A stretch of 64,000 nucleotides of DNA, taken from contig CAMQGK010000056.1 of NCBI GenBank assembly GCA_947000775.1, forward strand, positions 3,437,001 through 3,501,000, read 5' to 3'. Shown piece after piece: positions 25,023 to 34,693 of the stretch. Origin of the DNA: Pterois miles. Taxonomy: Eukaryota; Chordata; Actinopteri; Perciformes; Scorpaenidae. A program made the position numbers and the translations under genes. Under the pieces are notes generated by a model. That model saw only the letters and a list, made by a program, of their open reading frames with translations. It was not told the DNA's origin and made no database searches. Every line of letters starts with the position of its first letter. Position 1 is the first letter of the stretch.

Positions 25023-28000
25023 CCAGTTTCAGAGAGGAGAGTGAACAGGAATGACTGGACTAAGAATAGAGTGTGTTTGTGAAGTGCAGAGCATCAACGC
25101 TGTAATCTGTGAGACTGTAATAAACTTAAAGGTGATGTTGTGAATACTGAGTAGAAATATGTGCCCACAGCGCTGCTCCCTGAGTACTCACCTGGACGCC
25201 GGCCATTTCGCTGTTTCTCAGGTGGAGGTGGGGTGATCGGAGCCGCACGGCGAGGTTGCGGAGGCACCTGCAGAGGGTGAAACAGATTATATACAGTGTG
25301 TGTGTGTATATAGTTCTATACTGCACAATATGTGCATATTTAATTGTCTCTGCTGTATGGTTGTCAGGATGGTTTAATATCTCTCATGAAACATCTCTAA
25401 CCAGACGTGTGGACTCGAGTCACATGACTTGGACTCGAGTAACAAATTTGATGATTTTGAATTGACTCAATCAGTGACTCGTGACTTCACTTGGAATGAG
25501 CCTTTTTACTTGAAAATACTTGATACAGGTAACACCACACTATGAATCAATCCACATCCCTTCATTTCCTGAATAAACCAACGTTAACGCCATTAATTCC
25601 CAGCAAGTCGACACTTATCTCCCCAGATCTGCTTTGTTTGAGCTAATTTGACAACATCCAATCAAGTTGCAGGACAAAACCATGAAAAACTAACATTATG
25701 TTACTGAGTCTAGTTAGCATCAGTTACTCTGTTGTCAAAATGGCATTACATTTGGTGAAAAGCCCATTATGGTTTGTTTTGGAGCCTCACAGCCAGAGGG
25801 TCACAGGTTTGATTCCTTGGGGCCCTTCTGTGTAGAGTTTGCATGTTCTCCCCGTGCTAGCATGGATTTTCTCCGGGTTCCATCCTCCCACAGTCCAAAG
25901 ACATGCAGGTTAATTGATTACTCCAAACTGCCCGTAGGTGTGAATGTGTGCGTGAATTGTTTTCTGTCTATGTGTTGTCTGTCTCTATGTGTTATGGACT
26001 GGCGACCTGTCCAGGGTGAACCCCGCCTTCGCCCAATGCCAGCTGGGGTCGGCTCCAGCCCCACTCAACCCCTAACGGGATAGGCGGCTGCAGATGGATG
26101 GATGGGTGGATTTGTTTAGGACTCAAAATTCAAAGTTTAGGCCTTGAGACTCATCAGTCTTGATTCTGGACTTGAGTGCAAAGACTTGAGACTTACGTGT
26201 AACTTGGAAAATAATGACCTGACCTTTGTCTCTAACACTCTGGAAACTGTTTTATCAATCAATGAAGGCTGATGAGAGGTTTTAATCCTAAAGATGGGCT
26301 GTTTTTAACCTGTACATTGACGAAATCTTTTCTGATAAACAGACCTAGTACCAAGTTGCCAAGACTTGTGAACTAGGATATTAATGTAGATTAGTGGTGT
26401 TTAATTGGCAACCTTAAGCATATTCACAAACTGAGCATTAATGAGTTGCAATTGCAAACAAACTTTATTTATATGGCACTGTTAGAAATGGACATCATTA
26501 GCACTTTACTGGAAGATGAAGAGGGAAACAGGGCAGAAAATTTACTGCTCATAAGTATGCAAAAATGTATATATACACTCTAAGTATCTGAATCCTGCAT
26601 ATGTTAATCTAATTTGTGGTTTCAAATAAAACATTTAAATGTGTGCTGTATGTGTGTTACCTGATAAAAGCCCTGCTCTGTCTGGATGTTGTCCACGCTT
26701 CCTGACAGCGGCACGCTCCCCTGTCGTCCGTAGTCTCGGTTAAGGCCGTTGGGTGGAGAAGGAGTGTGACTGAGAGATATTTCACTGCTGGAAGATGGGA
26801 GGCCTTGTTTGTGACCGGAGGAGGAGGAGGAACTTCGTCGTGCAAGCGTCTCCTTTCTGTGATGGATCAGCTTTCTGCGACAGCAGAGAATAATTGTTCA
26901 TTTACAGAACACGCCTGAATCAATGTAGTATCTTATAATGTGTATTTCGACTCACTGTAGAACATCTCTCTGCTCCAGATTGTATTTGCCTCCATTTTTT
27001 AAGGCCACATTGTGGATTCCTTCGATTGCTCTGTCAATAGACTGCAACACCTCATCCTGCTCTGGAGCCTAAAGAGACAAAATAATAGCAGCCAAATTAA
27101 ATATTCATTATTACTATTAAACTTGAAACAAAAAGGGAACAGACTTGTGGCTCGGGGGCATGTGTGTGACTGCAGGCAAAAACAAACTAGGGCGGTTATC
27201 TAACAAAAAACAGCCTTTTAGTCAGTGTCACACATGCTCAGTGAGGCCTCACATCCAGGCCCATTAAACCTCCACAGCCAATGTCATTATCAACAGGAGA
27301 GAGCATTCCTACCCTGACAGTCAGTGTGTGAGCCTGAGATTTCACAAAATACATGCTCTGACTAGTATGGATCCTTGGAAACAGGAGTCTCCTGACTGCA
27401 GAGTACATGTGGGTGTGTCTGAGGGAAAAGCAGAAGGAAGTAGCTCCTTTTAAAATAAGGATAGTTGAGATATATTCTCTTATAATAAAATAGGAGGAGC
27501 AGATGAGTTTAATTTGAGTTAAAACAATGGATTTCTGTCCTGCTGGTCCTTGGATCTGTCCTGTCTCACATCCTGCTGTATATCATCCTGTCCTGTCATA
27601 TCCCATCCTCTCCTATCCCTCCTCTCTGTCGCAGTGAGCAGCTGCAGTGCAGAGGGCCATGTCCCTACATGATGCAACCTTTCCAGTAATTCATGGTTTC
27701 TTCTGCACGCGTGTATTTTCCTCCTGACAATAACACGCTTCATCGTGGCCTGCCCTGCAGCACACGTAGCACAGCTACATGGGATCTGTCTCTCTCCGTT
27801 TCACCAGTTCAGCCCTTCGCGTTACGCATTCACTACATTTCCCTTCACCCCAGGATCAGACGTGACCACGGCTTGTATGCATTGAGACGAAAAAGAGGGA
27901 AAACCACCCAGGTCAGATTGGTGTTTACCTGTATTTTCTCGATGTATGATGATGGGATGTAGCCGGTTTCCCCTGAGCTGCAGCGGGACCCCAGCCACCA

Positions 28001-28099
28001 GTGTTTGTTGCTCCTCTCCAGGATTAGGAAGCTTTCTCCGGCCGCGAAGTGCAGCGAGTTGGGCTCCGCGGATCGGAAGGCGTACAGAGACCGGTACAT
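18592..28099 (-). CDS. nckipsd: NCK-interacting protein with SH3 domain (SPIN90/WISH), frame broken once
   Basis: Thirteen exons (minus strand): 27929-28099, 26956-27068, 26661-26874, 25192-25267, 24392-24941, 23414-23584, 22220-22306, 21873-22011, 21711-21791, 20776-20904, 19191-19280, 18927-19099, 18592-18810. It would be about 737 aa (human 722). Residues 1-57 are an SH3 domain (LYAFRS, HWWLGSR, GYIPSSYI). A Ser/Pro-rich middle has PPPPEK and PPPVPSR motifs. The C-terminal half is the armadillo-like domain, which in SPIN90 binds Arp2/3 and starts unbranched actin filaments. All junctions join in phase except within exon 5 (24392-24941, 550 nt). There the frame that enters from exon 4 ends in TGA near 24773, and the frame that matches the rest opens at a run of six C at about 24793-24798. 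One extra base restores it. Assembly error or real lesion cannot be told apart here. Confidence 0.93.
19395..20758. mobile_element. palindromic MITE split by a second TIR element
   Basis: The left arm (AGGCCTGTTTTAGGCAGACA, then GCAGGAAAAGCACAGGT) pairs with the right arm at 20725-20758 (TTTCCTGCTATGAGAAGTCA, then TGCTGTGAAATGGGTCC). The same arms occur at 35575-35831 and 54190-54717. Here the arms are far apart because another element (19532-20662) lies between them. It is in nckipsd intron 10. Confidence 0.55.
19532..20662. mobile_element. TIR element with CTCACTATA-type ends, nested
   Basis: Left end TACTCACTATCC with TATAGTGAGCTCATTGACAA, right end ATGGTGAACTCACTATATAA with ATAGTGAGTGA, form inverted repeats of about 70 bp. 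The interior holds an open frame of 113 codons (19853-20194, plus) with no family match that I recognise, so it is probably non-autonomous. Confidence 0.55.
21307..21650 (-). mobile_element. tRNA-headed SINE, family A, second full copy
   Basis: It matches the copy at 11587-11914 along the whole length: head GCGGCAGTAGCTCAGTCTGT, body, and the tail with CCTCGTGGGACTAATAAAGG. The B-box region has lost about eight bases. The tail abuts a (GAT)n tract rather than a (TTC)n tract. It lies in nckipsd intron 9. Confidence 0.8.
24944..25020. repeat. (GA)n / (CT)n microsatellite at an nckipsd splice acceptor
   Basis: A 77-bp perfect GA run on plus. On the gene strand it is a CT run that ends in CTCAGCAG at the start of exon 5, so it forms the polypyrimidine tract. 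Confidence 0.95.
25395..26235. mobile_element. MITE with GGACTCGAGT words, split by a SINE
   Basis: The left part (25395-25500) repeats TGGACTCGAGTCACATGACT-like words. The right part (26110-26235) has TGGACTTGAGT and AGACTTGAGACTT. This is a common teleost repeat type. A family C SINE (25783-26107) separates the two parts. It is in nckipsd intron 3. Confidence 0.5.
25783..26107 (+). mobile_element. SINE family C copy
   Basis: It shares GAGTTTGCATGTTCTCCCCG, CCCACAGTCCAAAGACATGC, GACTGGCGACCTGTCCAGGG and GGATAGGCGGCTGCAGATGG with the copies at 41016-41345 (opposite strand) and 54336-54663. The tRNA-like head is poorly kept here. Confidence 0.75.
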
Positions 28100-29592
28100 A
28101 CTTTAATAACACTTTAACGCGCTGAAACGACCCGAAACAGCTAGAGAACCGGTGTCGGAAGATGAGGAGTCTGAGAGGGGTGAAAACCTGCTCCGATGGA
28201 GGTGATTTAAAGAGTCTACTGAGGCATGGCCCCGGTGGATCAACGCTGTCTATTTACAATGTAGCTCCTCGGATCATCTGACCTGACTGCTGCCTGTGAC
28301 CACCGCGGGGGGCGCTGTTACTCCACGGACACGCCCCCCCAGGCATTGTAATCGAAGGCAGAGCCGCTGCTCGACCGTTGATCCTGAAACCAGCGTCTAA
28401 GAGTATGAAGCGAAGAGACAGCCATTTTGGACTGAAAACGATTATTGTATGATAATATTTTATGTTCAAGGCAGGTCATTTTGCTAAATAAATGACAATA
28501 AAATATAAATAATTTTGTTTTACTTTTGTATACAGTACATTTCAGGCAGTCGTTTAACTGGCGTGTTGTAGCTTTCAGTCCAAAATGGCGGAGCTTTATT
28601 GATAGTACTGTTGATTGACTTTCTCTTCTTGGTACTATACTTTCTTTGCTATATACCGTAAGTTTAAGATCATAAGATTTCATCAAATATAAATCATCCA
28701 CTACTGAAAATATATGGTTTTTAAAGGCACTTTTGTTTTGTATATTAATGGTTTATTGCAGCAAATATGTGTACGTCAATTTATACCTCAGCCTTTGTAT
28801 ACAGTAGGCTACAAACTCCATTCATTTAAAGCTACTCTTTCTTACACTGATCAACTGTACATAGCTCATCATGATTATCATGGGGATATAGAGACTTATT
28901 CAGCCCCTTTGCATTTATAACACAGTATGTAAACAGTGCGCAAACACAACATATAGCCTATTTGCCAAAATCAAAAGCTTTTTAATTAAAAAAAAAAATC
29001 TTTACAGGAATTATATAGTCTCCTACGTAAAATTACTCCAAAATTGCCCCTCTTTATGTAAAACACCTGGATGAAGTGGACCTTTGGGAGACAACTGCAA
29101 GCTTTCAAGAATTTGCAAATACACCTCAAAATATATCGACAAATTCAACACATATAAATGATTAAGTCCAAACTGAAATATTTTTGTAGGAGTTAACAGC
29201 AATGGACACATTGTCTTCAAATGCACTTTGCCTAACCGTTGACCCTGATATTTGTGCCCTAGCCTTGAGCTAGAATATTTAGTGCAAATGTTTAATTTAT
29301 AATTGCTGTGGGTTAACAATGTTGAGGGTCCCGGGTTTTCCTGTTATTTCAATTCAGGGACAGAAATGGACATCAGCTAGTGATATCATATAACTATCAT
29401 TTAAAAATACCTGACGTTACAGACACTGGCTGAACATTCAATGCATCTATGACGAATACAAATTTATAGCATTCAATGATTAAACGTGTTCGACTCATCG
29501 TTACACAACACCGGAAACAGGCGGCTGGTGTTACACAGAACTCTGTCCCCCTGTGTGTCGCCGCCGCCGGTGGGTGAACTCACTCGGTCAAC
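28100..29592. promoter_or_regulatory. divergent nckipsd/ndufaf3 upstream region
   Basis: About 1.5 kb separates the two start codons, which point away from each other. CG-rich patches lie next to each gene (about 28250-28380 and 29540-29600), with AT-rich sequence between. No TATA box or known element is clear at either end. Two separate promoters seem more likely than one shared one. Confidence 0.45.
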
Positions 29593-30096
29593 ATGGCCAG
29601 CGCGGTGTGTGCCAGATTCCTCCTTCAGAGATCAACACAGGGGTTTGTCTTCTCCTCAAGAGCAGCACCCGCTTTCTCAAGGTATGGTAGTTAACCCATT
29701 GAAGGTTTACGATTAATTTCAACTGGATATTTAAACCCAGCGGGGTTAGCTGAAGCTACTGTCCCTCATTTTGGCTAGTTTTATCCACCCTTGTACGGAG
29801 ACGAGGACATTAAACAGTCATGTTAATGTGTTGAAATGCCTGAACTATCACAGGAGCTTGAGATGCTAAAATACACGTTTTATTCAGGAAAGGCAATATT
29901 GGTTTAGAGACATATCTTGTGTAGCATTATTGCCATAAAAATTACAACACCTGTGTGTTGTCTTTATACACTCATGGTTTGCACAAACGTTTCTCTTGAC
30001 TTGCTGTTTGTTCACCTGCATTACATCCTTTGACTTTATAACTCATCGTTAGGCCTACATGAGTTTTGCACCAGTGTGGTTTCATTCATGTTCTGC

Positions 30097-30130
<34 letters not shown>

Positions 30131-30308
30131 CTTGATTAATTTCTTTTTCATTAACCAACTAATCATTAGGTCAAAAATATGACTGAAAATTGTGAAGTAG
30201 TGTCTATATCCCAAGACAACTATATACAGCGTGTCTTCACAAAATAATTAATTGATCATTGATCATTGATCACAGGTGTAAACATTTAAAGTGGAAAACA
30301 GTATGATA

Positions 30309-30356
<48 letters not shown>

Positions 30357-33300
30357 TAACCAAAAAAATAATAAGAACAACAAATAACATATTGTTATAA
30401 TATATGTATATTAATTTTAGGGTTAGGCTAAAGTTAAAGTTTTGCATACCAATTGTTGACACATGCTATTGATTAATTCATTGTTTTGTGAAGACACATG
30501 CTGTATATGGTGACCTTTGGGAAATAGCCAGTGACTTTTCAGGTTGGTCATGTGTTGCAGATCACAGTCAAAAACTGTTTCCTTCTTCCAATCAGCAGCA
30601 TCTGTGGTTACTGGCATGTGGCCTATTTGGGCCAAGGCCTATTGAAGGAGGCTCGGTAAGGCGTCATCAACGTGTCATATCTTTGGGGTACAGCACATGT
30701 GCTGTAAAATCTGGTCATCATGAAACTGAACCAACGGCAACGCACAACTGCAGCTTCAGTTACACTGCGCATGTTTTATACCCCATACCCCAAAGCAGGG
30801 CCTATTAAATGAGTTCTAGATATTAGTTATTCATTATTAGCATCTGTAGTATGTAGTATGTATGTATGTAGTATTGATATTCTGACATGGAGTCTTTTTT
30901 TTTTGGACATATGTACTTTTCTCCCCTCCATTATAACTCCCAAGATTCCCATTAAGACGGCATATCTGGCTCCATCTGGTGGAGTCAACTGTTAGTCTTT
31001 TGGCAAGTCACCTCATGAGTCCACGGCTGCTGTGCTGCTTTAAAAACCAGCTGGCTTATCGGCATTTGCCGATAAAGCGTAGTGTCACATATCCAAAAAC
31101 CTAAGGTTGCTGAACTTACTCAGATTTTTCAGGAGTGTAAGAACAGGATCAAATTTACAGCAGCTCTTTAAAATGAGCAGAAACTTTCTTGGCTGCCTCT
31201 TTTCTGCAGAAACAGGCCTAAAGCTTTTGGCTGTCAACTGGGTCATATGGCAACAGATCTGCAGAGCAGCCTGTTTTTTGTGAAATGTGAAGTGATCGAG
31301 AATGTTAAGACAAGAAGACCGGCGCAATAAATACATAATTACAGGCTATTTTAAGTCACATGCACTCTTTGCACTATTAATACTCACAATAAGTAATAGA
31401 AATGACCAGTTGTGTGTACTTAATATGGCATTAATTGACTACCTGTCTTTTGTTCCAGCCCATTTCTGTGTCGTGCACATAGACTGGGTCCCAGCGATGA
31501 TGAAATGTACCAGCGTACCTCGGTGTCCGTCATGCAGAAGGAGCCGGGCAGAGGGGCCATGATCCACAGCTACAGCTCCAGAGGATTCAACATTGACGGC
31601 AACAAGGTGTTTGGGCCCTGTGCTGTGCTGCCTCCTGCTATCCTCCAGTGGAATGTGAGCTCAATATCCAAACTACCCTCACAGTTTGAAGGTTGTTGTG
31701 TCATCTGCTGCTTCGTATTGAATTTAAACAACTATTTGTGTTTATTGTTTTAAATATCTCACTCTGCAGGTTGGCAACCATAATGACATCACAGAAGAGA
31801 GTGTCTCACTTTTCCACATGCTTGAACCGAGAATAGGTAAAACATAAAAGCACACACATACAGATGGGTGACACATTAAAAGAAAAAACAACATAAAGTG
31901 TGATGAACAAAAAAAATTGTTTAGTTTTTTTTTGAGTTGGAGAGTGTTGCTTAACACGTTGGTCAAAAACCCTCATGTATGTTAAATTTGGTTGAGCTCT
32001 GGTGACTGTGAAGACCATAGCACATGATTCACATCATCTTCATGTTCTTCAAACTATATGTGTCCTGTATAGAAGTATCTGTATTCATGATGTTTTTACA
32101 CAAAGTTATGAACGTTTTTCCTTAATTTCGGCACTTCTCTAGTTTACAGATCAGCCATAACATTAGGACCACTGACAGGTGAGGTTAATAACATTGATAA
32201 TCTTGTTACAATGGCACCTGGCAGTGGGTGGGATATAATAGGTAGAAAGACAACATTATGTCCTTGAAGTTGATGTGTTGGATGCAGAATAAATGGGCAA
32301 GTGTAAGGATGTGAGCGACTTTGACAAGGACCAGATTGTGATAGCTAGACGACTGGGTCAGAGCATCTCCAAAACTGCAGCTCTTGCGGGATTTTCCCGG
32401 TCTGCAGTGGTCAGGACCTACCAAAAGTGGTCCAAGGAAGGAAAAGTGATGAACCAGTGATAGGGTGATTGACGCAGGTGGGGAGCAAAGGCTAGCCCGT
32501 GTGGTCCGATCCAATAGAAGGGCTACTGTAGCTCAAACTGCTGAAAAAGTTAATGCTGGTTCAGATAGAAAGGTGTCAGAACACACAGTGCATCACAGTT
32601 TGTTGCATATGGGGCTGCGTAGCCACAGATGATCAAGGTGTCCATGCTGACCCATGTCCACTGCCAAAAGCCCCTACAATGGTCACATGAGCATCAGAAC
32701 TAGACCAGGGAGCAATGGAAGTAGGTGGCCTGGTCTGATGAATCATGTTTGCTATTACAGCATGTGGATGGCCGGGTGTGTGTGCACATCGTTTACTTGG
32801 GGAAGACATGGCACCAGGATGCACTATGGGAAGAAGGCAGCGTGCACACTGCAAAAATGGTTTAAGAATGGTTTGAGGAACACAACAATGAGTTTGAGGT
32901 GTTGACTTCAATCTGATTGAGCGTCTCTGGGATGTCCTGAACCTACTCAATATTAGGCAAGTGGTCATAATGTTATGGCTAATCGGTGTATATAGTGTAT
33001 TAAACAAAAAAAAAAAAGTCCTGATGTCATCTGATATATTTTCTTGTCATCTATGCAGAGATTCTTGTGCTGGGCACAGGCGCACGTGTTGAACGAATTA
33101 ATCCAGCAGTCCTTGCTCTACTCAAGCGTAAAGGCATCGCTGTGGAGGTGCAAGACACGGTAAAGTATGCTCAGTCTCTCATTGCAGTAGAGCATATGTT
33201 CTCCCTGACTACATGGAAGATGTTCAATCACACTAATAAATAAAACTAATCAAGTTACTCTAATTTACCATTCGCTCTTTCTTTTTCATCTCTGCTATTT

Positions 33301-33413
33301 TGCAGCCAAATGCATGTGCAACCTTCAACTTCCTGGTAAGTGAGCGAAGAGTGGCGGCCGCTGGTCTGATCCCTCCGCCCATCAGCACGGCGCTGGAAGT
33401 GAGTCAGGAATAA
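29593..33413 (+). CDS. ndufaf3: NADH dehydrogenase [ubiquinone] 1 alpha subcomplex assembly factor 3
   Basis: Five exons: 29593-29681, 31459-31654, 31770-31836, 33059-33159, 33306-33413. They join in phase to 186 aa (human NDUFAF3 184). The protein is a mitochondrial factor needed, with NDUFAF4, to assemble the early Q/P-module intermediate of respiratory complex I. The first 30 residues are Arg/Ser/Ala-rich without acid residues, as in a matrix-targeting peptide. The rest is the Mth938/DUF498-type domain: IHSYSSRGFNIDGNKVFGP, ILQWNVGNHNDITEES, EILVLGTGARVERI, GIAVEVQDTPNACATFNFL. The exon 5 motif FNFL is followed by GTAAGT, which looks like a donor, but reading on gives GLIPPPISTALE, matching the human tail, so no splice is used there. 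The gene is head-to-head with nckipsd. Confidence 0.96.
30097..30131. repeat. (TATC)n microsatellite
   Basis: About eight CTAT units in ndufaf3 intron 1. Confidence 0.9.
30140..30530. mobile_element. inverted-repeat element with internal (GA)n
   Basis: TATACAGCGTGTCTTCACAA (near 30221) and TTGTGAAGACACATGCTGTA (near 30486) are imperfect inverted repeats that extend about 35 bp or more. A GA run (30312-30353) lies between them. It may be a diverged relative of the AGGGCTGCAAC elements at 50087 and 62009. Confidence 0.4.
30312..30353. repeat. (GA)n microsatellite
   Basis: A perfect run of about 21 GA units in ndufaf3 intron 1. Confidence 0.95.
32147..32988 (+). mobile_element. Tc1/mariner remnant, internally deleted
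   Basis: The left end ATCAGCCATAACATTAGGAC and the right end GTCATAATGTTATGGCTAAT are inverted repeats, each flanked by TA (32145-32146, 32989-32990). The plus strand keeps pieces of a Tc1 transposase: FDKDQIVIARRLGQSISKTA (first helix-turn-helix) and a later fragment around the catalytic core, with frameshifts. At 842 bp it is shorter than a full Tc1 (about 1.3-1.6 kb), so it is dead. It sits in ndufaf3 intron 3. Confidence 0.85.
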
Positions 33414-33414
33414 A
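33409..33414 (+). terminator. AATAAA overlapping the ndufaf3 stop codon
   Basis: The last codons GAA TAA are followed by AGG, which creates AATAAA across the stop. A more usual candidate, AATAAA at 34309-34314, lies about 0.9 kb downstream, near the end of the convergent gdi-like gene. Confidence 0.35.
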
Positions 33415-34693
33415 GGTGTTGCAGTCAACAGAACAGACTGATTTCTGCAGATGGAGATTAGAGGTTTGTGAATGATCTCAAGCCTGTGATGGTTGTTCTT
33501 CCTCTTCTGCACAAAGCTCCCAAAGGAACAAACTCAGTAACATCCAGCTCTGAAGATTTACAGTATTTGGTTACAACTGGTATTTTTTTGGAGATGAAGG
33601 AGTTAAAAGCAGCCGTCGTCACCCGGAGATCTGAGCAGTGAGCTGGTTCTTGTATTGAAATACAGTGTTATGTGTATGTAATGTTTTTAAAAGCTTGACA
33701 TGCAAGAAACAATAGCTCAAGTGTGAATATGGAATATTTATTATATTAAAAGATGCTTGTCTGTGCAACAGATACAAGGGATACAGATACATATGTTAAA
33801 AAAGTTCTTTGTGTGTGAATCTGCTCCATCCATCTACCTGAGGCATTGGTGGTGGCTGCCCTTCATTTGGATAAGCCTCTTTACTTTGTGCCACCTACAA
33901 GCTGCCTGTGTGCAGCACATGACAACATTCAGTGGCTTTGTCCTTCTCACACATAAGCTCCCATAGATAAGAGAATCCACAAATCCTCTGCACATCACTG
34001 GGATTCATCTCTTAATCATCTGCCTCTGTGCCACATGCCCAGCGTCTGTCTGAATGTTTAAATCCCTGTCGCTCACATGCATGATTCTCATCTGCTGTTG
34101 CTGCTACTGCTGAGAAACTGTGGCACAATCAAACTGACTCCGGTTAAATATGTGCAGTTACTGAAGAGTTAATGACATTGTCAAGTTAAGAGGTAAAGGT
34201 GACAGGAATGAATATGAAGCTGCCTTTACTAGATAAAGTAATAATTAATAATAATGTGAGTCAGTTTCAGCTGAGATGTCTACCAAAAATGGACAGTATT
34301 TCCTAGACAAATAAAAGAAGAGTTTTAATGATCACAAAAGCTACCTGCTCAGGATTTGACTTTGACGGTGTAAACCATAAAACCGAGGAACCGTGTAGCA
34401 AAAATGTTGTTTGATGGTTACAGAGTATCACCTTGTCTTATACCAAAACTCTGCAAATGCAGAAGATTGAAACTTAAAAGGACAAATGAAAAATCTGTTT
34501 TCCAAACTGTCAAAAAACATTTAACAGAATTTCATAAAAAGGAGAAATAACAAACAAATTCAACATCCAACATCCTACATGCTACTTAACACACCCTCTG
34601 CTTCGCAGCTGTATAGCAGCAGTATAATCATCCACAGTGTCATCATGGCCTCCAAACTGTTGAGTTATTAGGTCCTGATGTCGAGAGTCTTTC
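33414..34693. other. convergent 3' region, ndufaf3 and gdi-like gene
   Basis: Both genes end into this 1.3-kb stretch, so it is mostly 3' UTR of one or the other. I see no exon, repeat or structured element in it apart from the poly(A) candidates. Confidence 0.5.

Noticed and set aside
31056..31075. Perfect 9-bp inverted repeat TTATCGGCA/TGCCGATAA
   Set aside because: Isolated, in an ndufaf3 intron, with no neighbouring signal; chance or a repeat relic is enough to explain it.
33336..33345. GTAAGT donor inside the last ndufaf3 exon
   Set aside because: Reading through gives residues that match the human C-terminus; splicing here would remove them.
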